Source: Taenia hydatigena
Taxonomy: Eukaryota; Platyhelminthes; Cestoda; Cyclophyllidea; Taeniidae
NCBI GenBank assembly: GCA_036345935.2
Contig: JADWOT020000005.1
Span: forward strand, 18,826,369-18,890,368
Reading direction: 5' to 3'
DNA: 64,000 nucleotides
The translations under genes were made by a program, and so were the position numbers. The first letter of the stretch is position 1. Each line of letters opens with the position of its first letter. The notes beneath the pieces were generated by a model. That model searched no databases, had not been told where the DNA came from, and was given only the letters and a program-made list of their open reading frames with translations. Of the stretch, positions 47,468-58,849 are shown piece after piece.

Positions 47468-48243
47468 GTGGACTTGGCCCGACTAAGATTATCGTCGAAT
47501 GTAGAGCTTGACACCTCACCTGTTAGGAGGGGAGGAGTACAAGACCAAAAAGCGAATCACATCAGAACGCACGCAAGAGAATCTGAGGAATCCCATTCCG
47601 AAGGGAACCGTCCTAGACACTGAAAAGCGATGTCCTCCTACAGTTTTAAACGTCTCGAAGTTTGGCCATCTTACTTGTCGCAGTACAAGTGCAAGACGGT
47701 AAAATGACTGCGTTGACACAATAATGGTTTGCACAGGTCCACGCAGCAATATTTTACTCTACTTTACGTGCACCAATTGTTCGAATGCAACCAAAAGACT
47801 AATATTAGGCAATTCAGATATCAGCGGTGTCCACGATGTGGTCCATCGGCTCGCTGTGAAGATTTGTTTTTGGAAGAAAATTGTAAAGTGATTTAGATCG
47901 TACTACGTCTTTAACAATAAAATCTGTATTACGGCTTATACACTGCCGTTCGTTGCGACAGAGAAAAGTTTTAGGATGAAAGGAGAAAATTAACACATTC
48001 TATTGACTAATGTGTACACTCCACTGTCTGAGTCTTTCTTACAGACACTTTCCGGCAGCATGCCTATCCAACGAGACAAAATGCTTCGAGTGATATCGGT
48101 TAGTGCAAACGCCACACCCAATCACTCTGCCTACCACCTGTCATGTAGAATGATGTCGCTACCCCTATCACAGGAATAGCCTCGTCGAATGCGACACCGG
48201 ATCATTCAATCAGTGACTGCTGGAATAGGCACAAATGGGAGCA

Positions 48244-48613
48244 TTTATTTGCAGTAAGGGACAAGAAAGGACTGGAGGAGAGGTGGTACACCCTGGGCTA
48301 CTCCCTCCATCTCCATGGAAGTTGGAGGCTTCTGCACATGCTTCGGTGCAATCACAACATCAGTTGTGGTACACGTCTACCACAGAGACTGTCAACCACG
48401 CGGCTTCCACCACTGCGGCATCATCGCGGATGACCAGGAACACACCTTCTTCCACTGTGGCATATCACAGTCGGTCAACCACACGACTTCCACCATTGTG
48501 GCATCATCGCAGATGGCCATGCACATGGCTGCGGATATTACGAGGTGAGCACAACCTTTCCCACGGGCGTCGACTTCATCGCACACGAGCTTTGCCAATT
48601 CCCTGCATTCCAT
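48244..48613 (-). pseudogene. Family A member lacking a promoter, at the outer edge of palindrome 2 (right)
   Basis: Right-arm counterpart of the copy at 22431-22800. From the ATG at 48613 the first 45 bases are only about 80% like the left copy and contain one extra base, so the frame here runs 73 residues (to 48392) in the phase that carries the later repeat relics. Upstream of the ATG similarity to family A ends at once, and no TATA box or conserved leader is present, so this copy is probably not expressed from the family promoter. The AATAAA mirror is at 48244-48249. Confidence 0.5.
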
Positions 48614-48849
48614 TATTAAAGACTCGCAATCTTTTTTACGAAGGCGTTGGCAAAATAAATGTTTACACACTGCTAAGTGTTTAATTCTAGACACAGAAAA
48701 ATTGTCGCTAGCATCAAGCTGATTTTCTTGTATCCGTGTTTTAATGACCAGACAGTGAAGTAGTAAAAGGCCAACTATTACCGTTCGCAGATCCAACTCG
48801 TTAACAGTCATTTCCCTTTCCTTACATGAATCGACTTTAAGAGAGCGCG

Positions 48850-51800
48850 TATCTCGGCGACTTGTTTCTCGTTCTCAAAGAAATGTTGAAGTTTCTACAC
48901 AAACTTATCATTCTACTTGTGGTAACGGCGTCAGTGCGGTCATTTTTGTCTATCAAATTTCCTCCTCTTTGCATATTTTCCCAGGAATATCAACTGGATT
49001 TCCTAGTTCAAAGGCAAGAACAGATACATCAGTGATTTAATTAATGCCTTTGCCGATAGCAAAGACGTATTCGGGAACATAACTAGAATTGTAACGGACC
49101 TCAGTAAATTTTGACATTTATCATGATTGGAAAAACATATTTTGAGTAGAAATTAGACTTCCAAATAAAAGCTAATTAAGAGCTTTGTAGATTTTCACGA
49201 TTTAAAGGAAAATGGTGGAAGAAAGCAAGAGAACTGATTTAGAATTTGATGTGTCAAGCTTGGGGTCAAATCTGCGTGGATGTTGACTAAGTGAATAGAA
49301 GTTATTAAGCCAAAAAGGTATTACCCACTTAATTATATAGTCAATTCACAAATGCACTTACAAATGAATTGGTTCACTTGCTCCTGTTCAAGCAGATGAG
49401 CTAAGTAAAGCTATTTGCTGTGCAAATGTGGTGAAATAGAATCGCCTCCATCTGTATAACCGACATTTCTGACATTTTGGTGCAAAATTTGTCATTTGAA
49501 ATTTTATATCCGAATGGATCTCAAGGAGAACCAAAAAATTTCGATGAAGACTTGGATGTTTAAAGGTATGTCAAGACTGTCAATTCTATCTCACTCAGCA
49601 TATAATAACGTTAATGACGAGCAAATCAACAGTCGTAGCTCTGAGGAGTGAGGAAGGAAGTCAGGATGCTGTTTAGGCAGGATTGCTAGGTCTCCAATCA
49701 AAACAGTCACAGAGAGTTGTGCATTTCTCTCTAGACTCATTGATTAGCAGTACGGTTATGTATGACAGACAGTGATTGCCGACTGCGAAGCAAGAGCACG
49801 GACTCCTGAACACATGAACTCGAGATTTTATGTGCTGATGGTACAGCAAAACCAAGAGAATGATTTCCATGAGCATGGCTATTAACCGGGAGGTAACCAA
49901 ACTAAACCAACACTGTTGTTGGTAAATAACGACAGATTTAATTATCTAGGCAACAACCACGAGTTTTCATTTAACAAATTATTACCCGATTTGTCTTGTC
50001 ATTAAAAACGTGAAGAATCACAGAGGTGATTATACGATGAGTACCACAATCGGTCTAAAGGAACCTCATAAAGGATATAACATTCATAAAGCATTGCGTT
50101 AGTGAAGAAAATTATTCAGACCGATCCCACTAATACCTCAAAGGCGTGTTTCTAAAACTACTTACAACGGGTGGAGATGAGCCATATTTCCCTTTCATCC
50201 TCTACTAGAGGCTTGTGGTGGGACCGAATTTTTATAAACGTAGTTATGAACTTCCGATTTGTGCATTATGAACTGAATACCTTATGCGTCCAAAATTTTA
50301 GTTCGCACACTAGATGCTAGCCTTTTCACCTCTTCTTAAGGTAGATTGCGTCACCCTTTCCCCCAAGAAATCAATGTCAACACGGACATGATCGAACGGA
50401 TGCTGCTAATAATTGCGCGTTTTGCTATAAAAAAAGGAACAGTTGCTCCTTGATTCAATGTTAACAGAAGGATGCAATCAAACCCATAGTAGTTATTATC
50501 CCATTTATTGCATTGAATCGCTTAAGCATTTGATCAGTTCTCCCACTTATCTGTGCTATCTTAAAAGGTGCACAAAGCCATGCTCGTCAAATTCCTTCTT
50601 TGTTTATTTGCCTTGCAGCTATTTCTCTGGTTTTCAATCAGTTTAATGTAACGTCGGCAGGTAAAACCTTGCTACTACATTCCTTAAAGCGAATTTCGTT
50701 CTCCTTCAAATCGCATCAGGGTTCACTACTGGATCGGCTGCAAATACCGAGCTTGTAGTTGACTGCTCCATTGCCGTATCTATCGTATCAATTTCAGTGC
50801 TGCTGTTCTTTTTCATCTTTGCATACACGACATCTAAAGTATTTGGGAATTCACTCGGTAATGCGCAAACGTTCTAAAAGTGTGAATATCATAAGATAAT
50901 TTCATAACAATATTAGTACTGTTGTACTTTGGCGACTTTTCTGCATTCAGTTTTCAATTAAAAACGAAGAAACATTACTCTCAGCATCGCTACCCAAATT
51001 GTGATATAGAAAATCGCGAAGTAGTGCACTTTATCGAGTGAATCATTTGTATTCATGGAAAGGTGTTTCAAGTACGAAACACCACCGTGATTCGGATCTC
51101 TCGCCGTAGCCAATGTGCTCAATTTATCATTGCGGCAGCCCATCACCATGCTACCATTCTTATTCACTAACACGATGATGGATCACTCAAATACCCTTGA
51201 TCTTTGTGTGGGATGGTTTCGTGACTGTATATGCAAGCCGAAATAAGTGCAGGTAATAGTTCCTAGAAGCATTTACTTAAAAGCCTTTTTAAAATTAGTT
51301 TGTGCATAAAAGTTAAGGCTTTTGATCTGGAATTCATTTTACACTCGTCATCTACAGACGTCACGTAACAACTCTTGAAAGTTACTTTCAACCGCAATCC
51401 TGCCCACACTACTAATGCGAACTTTTGCATTTGAATAACTGTGGTTAGTACACTGTGCTGATTTAGTTATCCGCACTTTAATAACACCAACAACGGATTA
51501 ATTCTCGGACAAATATTCATTTATTCAGTATATCTGAGGCAAAATCACATCAGTTTGAACTAAATAGTTGTTTGCTAAACAGCTCCATCATACAGTCGCG
51601 AACTCTAGACCAAGGATAGGTTTCGGTCTGGAATATGGTAACTCTCTAATTATGTCTCAGCCAGAGTAAACACCCGCAAGATCTTTTTTTGAACACCTAA
51701 GCATCCTAAACTCTGTAGACAAAAGCATGAAATAGCTTATTCCTGCTCGCCTTTTTTACTGAGTGCCCAAATGTGTCTGTTCTAAGTAAATATATATTAG

Positions 51801-52780
51801 CCGCATAATAGGAAATTACTGCTTATGAAATACAGATTTTTAACCCACTCATTCTCTACTAAAATGCCATAATTAATTAGTTCCCTCTAAATCCCCTAGT
51901 CGAAGGGCTACAGCCATCATCAGAGTTAATTGAGTCACTACTCGCCACTTGCCGATTACTCTAGAAGGATTTTTGAACGGGAACTTTAAATTATGTAACG
52001 TGAAGTATTTAGGCTAAAATTTGTCAGAAGCCAATCGTTGGTTTAATGTTACCATGAGCACATGATGTAATTCACATATCCATCGCCAATTTTTTCCAAA
52101 AGAGGTTGCAAATTACATGGCTCAGTTACAACAGCAATGCACTTTGCGACGAAGTAAAAGACAAAGCTAAGCACTGTAAAGTTTCTTGAGAATCGCAGCG
52201 GCAAGTGAATACTAATTTCACTAAACTAAACAGTATGCTCCAAGGATGCAATAATTATGTGGTAATCTTGGTTGCCTTAAATGCTCTTTTAAGGCATATT
52301 TGCGGAGAAAATTACTTAATATTAGCGTGTAGGAGGATCAAATTACAGAAACTCGTGTTTAACCGAGTAATCATGGACTCTATGGAAATGACTGCCTACG
52401 ACGCACGAGCGTACATTCACTTTCATCAGTTAATTGCTTAAGTTTCGTGGAAAACGCCGATTTCACACACTGACTTTATTTTGAAATGTTCTTTGTCCGA
52501 ACGTGAGAAAAACCCAACAAGGCACACCGAAAAGCATTGTAAGCCTGATGAGAAATCGCATTTTGAAGTGAACCTTACAGGCCATTGAGCATTTATAGAT
52601 ATCACTAGTAAATGTCAAAGCAGACGCTGTTCTGCGCATTCCTTTTTTTCTACACCACAGAAAAATACCCGACAGAAAAAGTGTGTTAAATAAATGGCAA
52701 AGAAAGTAGGGTGTTTCTAAGACATATGTGTTCGCTGCAAATAAAATTAGAAGCGATATCATGCTGGACGTCAAAGACAA
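48850..52780. other. AT-leaning stretch with no supported gene
   Basis: About 4 kb of single-copy DNA. I see only short frames, such as 50443-50646 and 52205-52441 on the plus strand and a hydrophobic frame at 52463-52816 on the minus strand; none begins with a well-placed ATG and promoter. No repeat or family A relic is visible before about 52780. Confidence 0.55.
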
Positions 52781-52784
52781 ATAT

Positions 52785-53609
52785 GGATCCAAAAGTACAA
52801 GGAGCATGAGCACCACGCGGAAAGAATAAAAACAATGAAAAGTATCGAAAAGGCTTCACATCTCGCCACACAAGTCAGTATTAGCCAAAGCAGATAGAGA
52901 GTTAGAGAAATGGAATTGGCGAAGTGCCTACACTCGCATGTTGTTGAAGACGGGACCCACGATAGTTTATGGGGGTCCCCGAATTCGTGCCTCTGTTAAG
53001 GTCGGATTCCATAATTTCGTTTATACACACTTCACGGTATGTAAAGAACTGTCCATTTTCACCATAACCTGTAAAACTGTCTCTTTTCGTCCATATGGAC
53101 GATGAAACTAACAGGATTATTACCCAGTTCTTACCCGTGAAGCAGTGTTTATGACCGCCTATGGTGAAGCCGAGGCTTACGGCTGGGACAATTTTTACTT
53201 CAAAACCTGTAGCAAAGTGTCAATGACCAACTCGGTTGAAACCGGATGCCACAATCAGGGTTGTGCTCGCTTTGCAACCCTCCTGTTTTTAAAGCGTCAC
53301 TAGCTACTCAAGCTTTATTTACCTCACAACCTGTAGATAAGTGTCCATGGCCATCTATGCTTGAGTCAAAGCCCACGGTCGAGGTCATACTCACTTCAAA
53401 ACCTGAAGAGACGTGCTCAAATTCCACTCAATTAAAGACGGAACTCACGAGTTAGGTTATATCTGCACCAAATCCTCCGTAGGGCTCTCTAAATTCCACT
53501 GAGTTTGGGAATTTTGCCGATCTTTTACTAGGTCTCTTAAAGTCTTTCCTAACCTTGAAGGCAAAGTAAATGCAACCTGTATTAGTCATTTTGGCAAGTA
53601 GTAAATAAA
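52785..53609 (+). pseudogene. Decayed long family A gene
   Basis: A promoter relic (aaggagcatgagcaccacgc, then agtatcgaaaagg in place of the TATA box, then the conserved leader) precedes an ATG at 52910. The frame there, MELAKC then LHSHVVEDGTHD, matches repeat 1 starting at residue 7 but stops after 29 codons. Repeat relics continue to 53455: SKPVAKC and LKPDATIRVVLALQP with stops between them, then a clean stretch in another phase (TSQPVDKCPWPSML, then KPTVEVILTSKPEETC). AATAAA lies at 53604-53609. It originally held perhaps seven repeats, so it was longer than the 169-residue gene. Confidence 0.65.
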
Positions 53610-55220
53610 TATTGAAGTATTGCATTTTAAAAGGATTTTTATATTATAGCTGAGCAATATTGTGACATTAGATCAAATTGATTAGGAGCGTAGAGTGTGG
53701 ATTTTGGAGTAAATAAACTCCCTTTAAAATTGAAGTGCTAAAAAATCGCTGTTCAAGGTAAATATATTTGAGGAAATTGATAAGCGGTGAAAGCGATGAG
53801 TAAGGGCTACTGAGATATTGTGAGTAATTCAGTCCATAGATCTTCGTAAGCTATTGGCATCGGCATTCTCTACTGTCATAGTTCACTGTTTAAATTAATA
53901 CAACCTAATTACGTCAAACTAAGAGGAGTCGTAATGGCGGATTTTTGCTTAAGTGAATTAATTAAAGCATGTGGGTCGCGATCATCACAAGGAAATATTA
54001 GAGACGTTGAAAATAATACCTAAAACAGTGCAAAACAGAGCTTAAGTCATTATCAAGCAAAGTAGCGTAATGTGTATGCTGTGATATGCTCACTTTCCAA
54101 ATTCTCACTTATTTTTCTGAGCATCACTGAATGGCCATATCTTTTGGACAAACGTGTGGACATTGGATTTTTCTATCAACACGCAGCACCTGAAGACTAC
54201 CAGCGTGTTGTGAGCAGTCAGTAAACCACTGTAAGTGGGATCTTCAAGGCAATTAGAAGCATTATTGCTCGAGTCACTGGCGTTGCTAATGACATCCTAT
54301 ATAAATCAATGTCAAATTGTTAAGTACCAGCTTATGGGTGGTTTCACAAATTTTATTTTTGTCCTAGAGCCAGAATCAGGAAATTGGTTGTGAGGACCGT
54401 CAAAAGCGACACGTTAAACGAGGGAGCTACAAACGCGGCAGACCATAGTGCATTTTGCTTTAGTACAGTTGTACGAATGGATCCATAGCTACACAAATAA
54501 GTTATAGATTTCATTAAGTTCTACCAGCCATTTTTACTGCTCGTAATTATTGAGTAGGACGGCTTTCACGTTCCTGGCACACCTTGGCAACAATGGACAA
54601 TAATAAGCACCAAATTTCACTGTTCACGTCGCTGTATAATGCTTCTTACTTTTGTCATAATTTTCTGTTTTCTGAGATACACTTTCATGTCCATTTAAGC
54701 AAGTTTGCTTGCGGTTGCGCTTTAAATCCTTATTATTAGAATAATGGCGATAAGAAATATCATTCCCATAGGTCTCAATCCCTATCGCAAGTGGTAGTAT
54801 TTCCTTCTAGGCATGTTCGTTGCCTGTTTTAAACAAGCATAAAAATAAAGGTTGACCATTTCCTATCTGAAGCAATATTTTTAAAGAGATATTTGCTTTA
54901 AAAATTTGCAAGAGCATTGCTAAGAGCTGATTCGGATGACCATAATTTACACCGCAACTGACGATTGCATTTACGCCAAGTTAGCAAATTACATCTGCGC
55001 GCATCATAAACTTCCTAAGAGATCAAATTTTGGAAGAATCCTGCTTATGCATTTCTACTGTATGCGTATATTCGAGGCAGTCACAGAAACACCGTAGCTC
55101 AGTGACACTATGAAATGCTTCTGATTAGGTTTCACTAAAATACATTCTAACAAAGAAGGCGGAAGTTTGCTCGTAACGTGCTCGTAAATTACGATCGCGT
55201 TATACGCTGATAGATAAAGA
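53610..55220. other. No supported gene
   Basis: About 1.6 kb of AT-rich single-copy DNA with only short frames. Confidence 0.55.
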
Positions 55221-55267
55221 ATTAGCTGCATTTAACTTATTTTTAAAAATTGGCAAATGCACTGCAT

Positions 55268-55273
55268 TTAATT
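55268..55273 (-). terminator. Possible ATTAAA polyadenylation signal
   Basis: Minus-strand ATTAAA variant at about 65 bases past the stop of the 122-residue gene. It is a weak motif. Confidence 0.3.
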
Positions 55274-55333
55274 CGCCATTAAAGGAAGAAAGAATTAGAG
55301 AGAATTTGTAGATCGAAGACTATCTCCTCATCC

Positions 55334-55702
55334 TCATTGGAATGGGGACACGTGTGTGTATATCCCATCGACGAACGGAGGCGGCTGCGCATACATCTTC
55401 ATGGGTTGTGGAGTAAGTAGGACCTCAGTGATGGCGGGTTCCGTATTCAGCACAGACGTGTGTGGAAACGATTGTGGAGGATGTGGAGTGTGCACAAACT
55501 CAGTCGTGGGGCCCGTCGTCAACACTGATGAGTATGGATGCATCATCATGATAGGTTGTGAAGTGTGCACAAACTCCGTTGCAGCACCCGGTGCCAACAC
55601 ATGCGCGTACGGATGCATTTTCACGGAGTGTGGAGCGAGCACTATCTTAGTCTCGGGTTCCGCCTTCAATACGTACGAGCCAGGATACACCATCGCTTCC
55701 AT
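55334..55702 (-). CDS. Family A 24-residue tandem-repeat protein, 122 aa
   Basis: Intronless 122-codon frame with four repeats at residues 7-30, 31-55, 56-79 and 80-104 (24 or 25 residues), then an 18-residue tail. Repeats begin P-Y/G/H-x-x-VL and carry a TE pair and a P-x-x-M/V-K-M-type end. Unlike its relatives this copy has no Cys; the terminal Cys position is His, Phe or Tyr, and Met and His are abundant. The ATG at 55702 is 60 bases after the TATA box, and repeat 1 again starts at residue 7. Loss of every Cys suggests a different assembly or chemistry from the Cys-bearing members (inference). The opposite strand is also open and is judged a shadow. Confidence 0.7.
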   Translation of the reverse strand: MEAMVYPGSYVLKAEPETKIVLAPHSVKMHPYAHVLAPGAATEFVHTSQPIMMMHPYSSVLTTGPTTEFVHTPHPPQSFPHTSVLNTEPAITEVLLTPQPMKMYAQPPPFVDGIYTHVSPFQ

Positions 55703-55760
55703 TCCGTTGCCTGTCCCTTTGCTTTGGTTGATGCTGGCTTGTGCAGTGAGTTGTGTCGTC

Positions 55761-55770
55761 TTTTATACTG
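55761..55770 (-). promoter_or_regulatory. TATA box and conserved promoter of the 122-residue gene
   Basis: On the minus strand this reads cagtataaaa, followed by gacgacacaactcactgcac, the family leader. Upstream to about 55870 are the shared blocks: ggagcac, atcacgcg and a tcggaag block that is also present before the 169-residue gene. Confidence 0.75.
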
Positions 55771-56032
55771 TATCCCCATCACCTGCCAACTTTGCGCGTG
55801 ATGTGTGTGCTCCTTGTACTTTCAGCTCTGTACTCGTGATTGCCACTCTTCTAAAGTCCTCTTCCGATGAATTGGGGTGAGTGGAACTACTGCTGACTCA
55901 TCGTGCTTACCGTGCCAATGGGGCAGCTTATATTGTCAATCCCTTACTCTGCCAGGACACATGAATAGGGAAGGGAGGGTGACAGTTTCTATAGCCGTAT
56001 AAGAGCATAAGAAGATTTCTGACACAATTTGA

Positions 56033-56542
56033 ATGCCCGTCGCGTTATCCTTTGCACTTGGTGCTACCCACAGTCAGGCAAGACCACTCAAAACGACGTC
56101 GGCTGCACTTACCGTAAGGACCCAGTTTTTGTACACTCCTTACTTCATGATAGGTGTATGTGGCACTTTTCAGTGGTGCGGGATCGCACGGATAGCAACC
56201 TTAATCGTTCCAACGTTTCGTTGGAGTGCATTCTACTATCCAACCACTTCTTCCTCTTCTTTGTCCTGTGCAATGGAGATTGTTAATAGCTGTTTCGCCT
56301 ATGCCTGTTGCCTGGTGCAAGTAGGCGTGGGCGAGTGTTTCGAGTTTGCGAAGGAATGTGGCCAGTTTGTTAAAGCAGAAGTAGTGCATCAAACAGAAAG
56401 AAATGTGTTCAGTCTTAAAAATGGCCTTTGCGAGGATAAATGTTTGAGTGAAGAAAAGCGATTGCACCCGACTTCGCAAAATCACAGCGTGGATGTCATA
56501 ATCTGCACCTCCCTTACAAAAATTGCCATCAGCTCAGCTTAG
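56033..56542 (+). CDS. Candidate gene, 169 aa, Cys-rich C-terminal half, unrecognised
   Basis: An ATG-initiated frame of 169 codons, tied with the 169-residue family A gene as the longest ATG-initiated frame noticed. The second half reads like a real protein (EIVNSCFAYACCLVQVGVGE, then alternating Cys and charged residues); the first half is Ser/Thr/aromatic-rich. A TATA-like gtataaga lies about 36 bases upstream at 55997. The gene diverges from the 122-residue family A gene, sharing an intergenic region of about 330 bases. No 24-residue repeat is present and no family is recognised. It could be chance, since neither a domain nor AATAAA supports it. Confidence 0.35.
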   Translation: MPVALSFALGATHSQARPLKTTSAALTVRTQFLYTPYFMIGVCGTFQWCGIARIATLIVPTFRWSAFYYPTTSSSSLSCAMEIVNSCFAYACCLVQVGVGECFEFAKECGQFVKAEVVHQTERNVFSLKNGLCEDKCLSEEKRLHPTSQNHSVDVIICTSLTKIAISSA

Positions 56543-58006
56543 CACACCATCTCGCTGCATTGTTTCCAAGAGGACTGTATTCTTATGTGTAAAAATTATG
56601 TTGTCTCAAGGTCGCAAATACTTTTAATTGTTATTTTGTGTTCTCCATTATCATTATAAAAATTCATAATGCTCAATACCTGACAATTCCTAAAGGGAAT
56701 TCAATGATATTAATATGGCTAGAAAATGAGACGCAAATGGGAATAAGTTAATTCTGATTTTTAACAAAACGCATCAAGATATACACAGTCAGTCTTGCTT
56801 GCCAGCCTCATCTCATCCCACTCAGTCAGTTTAATGTGAATGTTCAAAGCTGATGGAGGTGCCATTGCACAGCCAGTCATACCACGCGACTGCTCCTCTC
56901 TCACGCCAATTCTGACATTCAACCAACCTCATCAACTTGAGCCCCACCTGATTCACTAGCAAATGTGATCACTCCTCTCTTGAGGAGTGCATCGTGCCCA
57001 GTAGAAATCACCACTCTTTGTCAATGAGCAGTGTGGTTGGCAAATAGATAACTGTGGGAAGTATGGAGACCAATCAAAGATGCTGGACTGAGGGAATGAA
57101 GGAGATGGCATAGAACCTGACAACGGCTCGGTCCACGTCGGTGGTGTAAACTCGCGCAAGTGCAATCAACACGCGGCACTTCTACACCACATAGGTGAAG
57201 TCCTGCCAAAATCTCACAGTGATGATTCATTCCAATTTGGTGTGGAAATGGGTGAGGAAAGGAGGACGACTTACTCGTACCGAGTGAGCTGAATACAAGC
57301 AAAGAATAGAGTCGACTGTAGTCCAGTCGTTCCAGTGCTAATGTCGGTGTGACCAGACTCTTTGACATAGTTGCCGATCCTACCCTTCAGCATGTGGGAG
57401 ATTGGTAAGACTTTGGGAAGGCGTGACCAAAAGACTGCGAAGAACACTGTGAAATTCAATCCACATAGCTAGATTTTGTCTGGACCATTAAGTTCCCATT
57501 GGTGTTTAAGCAACATGCCACACTGTATTGCACATTTTGAGCTGAGACAATTGGCCGGAAGTACTTCTGAACTATTCCAAACCTGTCAAAATAGGTGGTG
57601 GTTGCTATGCGCAAAATCAAGTTGTTTTGCCTTGAATGTACGGCGCTCCCGTTCGATTCACTCGGTGACACACACTGAGGTTCTCCCATCGTCCATGCGA
57701 GAGCGTATGCTAGAGGATGACGTTCGCTCTCTTACAAGACATTATTGTGAAAACGCCTGACCGACCCACCACTCCCTCACACACGTGGTTTGCTGTTCTA
57801 CTAAAGAGTCTGCTAAAAAGTGGTTTTTAAGTAGTGCCTGAACCTGGAAAGGGTGGGGAATTGCGCCTAGTGACACAACTGAAGCACTGTACACTTTGGG
57901 ACCTGAAGCCTACTGTGCGGATTTCTTCATTCTCTTCCCCTTCCCTGCCACTGCTTTCGTCCCAGTACGAGAAGGTTGCTTGTCATGAGGAGACGTCTAT
58001 AGTGGA
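56543..58006. other. No supported gene
   Basis: About 1.5 kb with overlapping short frames on both strands (for example 57021-57368 minus and 57476-57760 plus). None has a supported start, promoter or motif. Confidence 0.5.
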
Positions 58007-58300
58007 TCAGACAAAGCGGTGGATCGATGGTGCATGAACAGAGGGTGATGGAATGGTCACCGTCGACGGGGTGGAGGGATTGACCCCCTCCTCGAGGACG
58101 AGATCGCAGTTGTGTTTCCGTCTCTCGTCCAAAAGTAAACCACAGTTCGATGATGTCAACCACGACAACACACCCACGAATGCACCTCTCAACATGGTCT
58201 TCTCGTTGCAGTAGAGCAACTCAACTTGAAGTGAAACATCGGCTGGATGGTTCGCTAAACCATTGTGAGTGGTCAGGCTGCTAACACTGCCAGTACTCAT
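58007..58300 (-). CDS. Candidate ORF, 97 aa, unrecognised
   Basis: An ATG-initiated 97-codon frame on the minus strand. The middle (LQVELLYCNEKTMLRGAF) and the acidic segment after it look protein-like, and the C-terminus is Pro/Ser-rich. It lies upstream of and divergent from the decayed family A copy at 58603. No promoter or family is recognised. Confidence 0.28.
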   Translation of the reverse strand: MSTGSVSSLTTHNGLANHPADVSLQVELLYCNEKTMLRGAFVGVLSWLTSSNCGLLLDERRKHNCDLVLEEGVNPSTPSTVTIPSPSVHAPSIHRFV

Positions 58301-58479
58301 CGAGTGATGCTAACAAAAGTGCCAAAGTGGTCACCTTACGCCAACACATCCATTTCAATGCACAGTAGTTTAACCACCTCCCTCAAATGCCTTCTTTTTC
58401 TCGTATCAACTTGTGAGTTCACTTTAAGGTGTGTGCACTTTACGTTGACAAGATGCACTCGTGATTTCGGTGGGAGTCA

Positions 58480-58810
58480 AGTGCGAATATGGAGGCGAAA
58501 ACACGAGAAGCACGAACGTCACGCGAAAAGACGATAGTGTCGTTGGTGGCACAACTCGGTATGCAAGTTAGTGCCAATCAAAGCGAGTAGACGGCTAAAG
58601 AAATGGAAGCAATGATGTGATGATGAAGGCGGAACACGAGACCAAGGTGATGCTGGTTTCGCAACCTGTGATGATGATTCCATACCCGTCTGTGTAGGAG
58701 ACGGAACTTACAACTGAGGTTGAGCTTACCTCACGACCTGCAAGTTTGTGTGCGCACACTCTTCCTCGTAGACGAAATCCATGGAGAGGTCTCCACATTC
58801 CACAAGTTCT
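58480..58810 (+). pseudogene. Decayed family A gene close to the 122-residue type
   Basis: Promoter blocks (agaagcacgaacgtcacgcg) and the leader (ggcacaactcgg) precede an ATG at 58603, but the TATA position reads gatagtg. The start M-E-A-M matches the 122-residue gene. About ten bases are then missing and the phase shifts. After that KAEHETKVMLVSQPVMM and PYPSV are recognisable, followed by TAG, then ELTTEVELTSRP in the same phase. Two repeats are therefore visible, with at least one deletion and one stop. Confidence 0.6.
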
Positions 58811-58849
58811 CTCTTTCCTTGCATTGCATTTTGCAAATATGCCCACACT

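Larger units (their letters stand above)
36863..48576. repeat. Palindrome 2, right arm (about 11.7 kb)
   Basis: Reverse complement of 22467-34181 with about a dozen substitutions and one single-base indel found by eye. The inner edge is sharp; the outer edge lies within a family A copy. Mirror copies of all left-arm elements are present. Confidence 0.97.

Noticed and set aside
48235..48684. 149-codon plus-strand frame at the right edge of palindrome 2
   Set aside because: It is antisense to the family A pseudogene, starts at the reverse complement of its 3-prime region, and extends past the arm edge only by chance.
52463..52816. 117-codon hydrophobic minus-strand frame
   Set aside because: It overlaps the promoter relic of the decayed family A gene at 52785 in antisense, opens with GTG, and similar hydrophobic antisense frames arise opposite other family promoters.
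55356..55880. 174-codon plus-strand frame opposite the 122-residue gene
   Set aside because: Same reasoning as for 3576-4109: it is a shadow of the repeats and promoter of the minus-strand gene.
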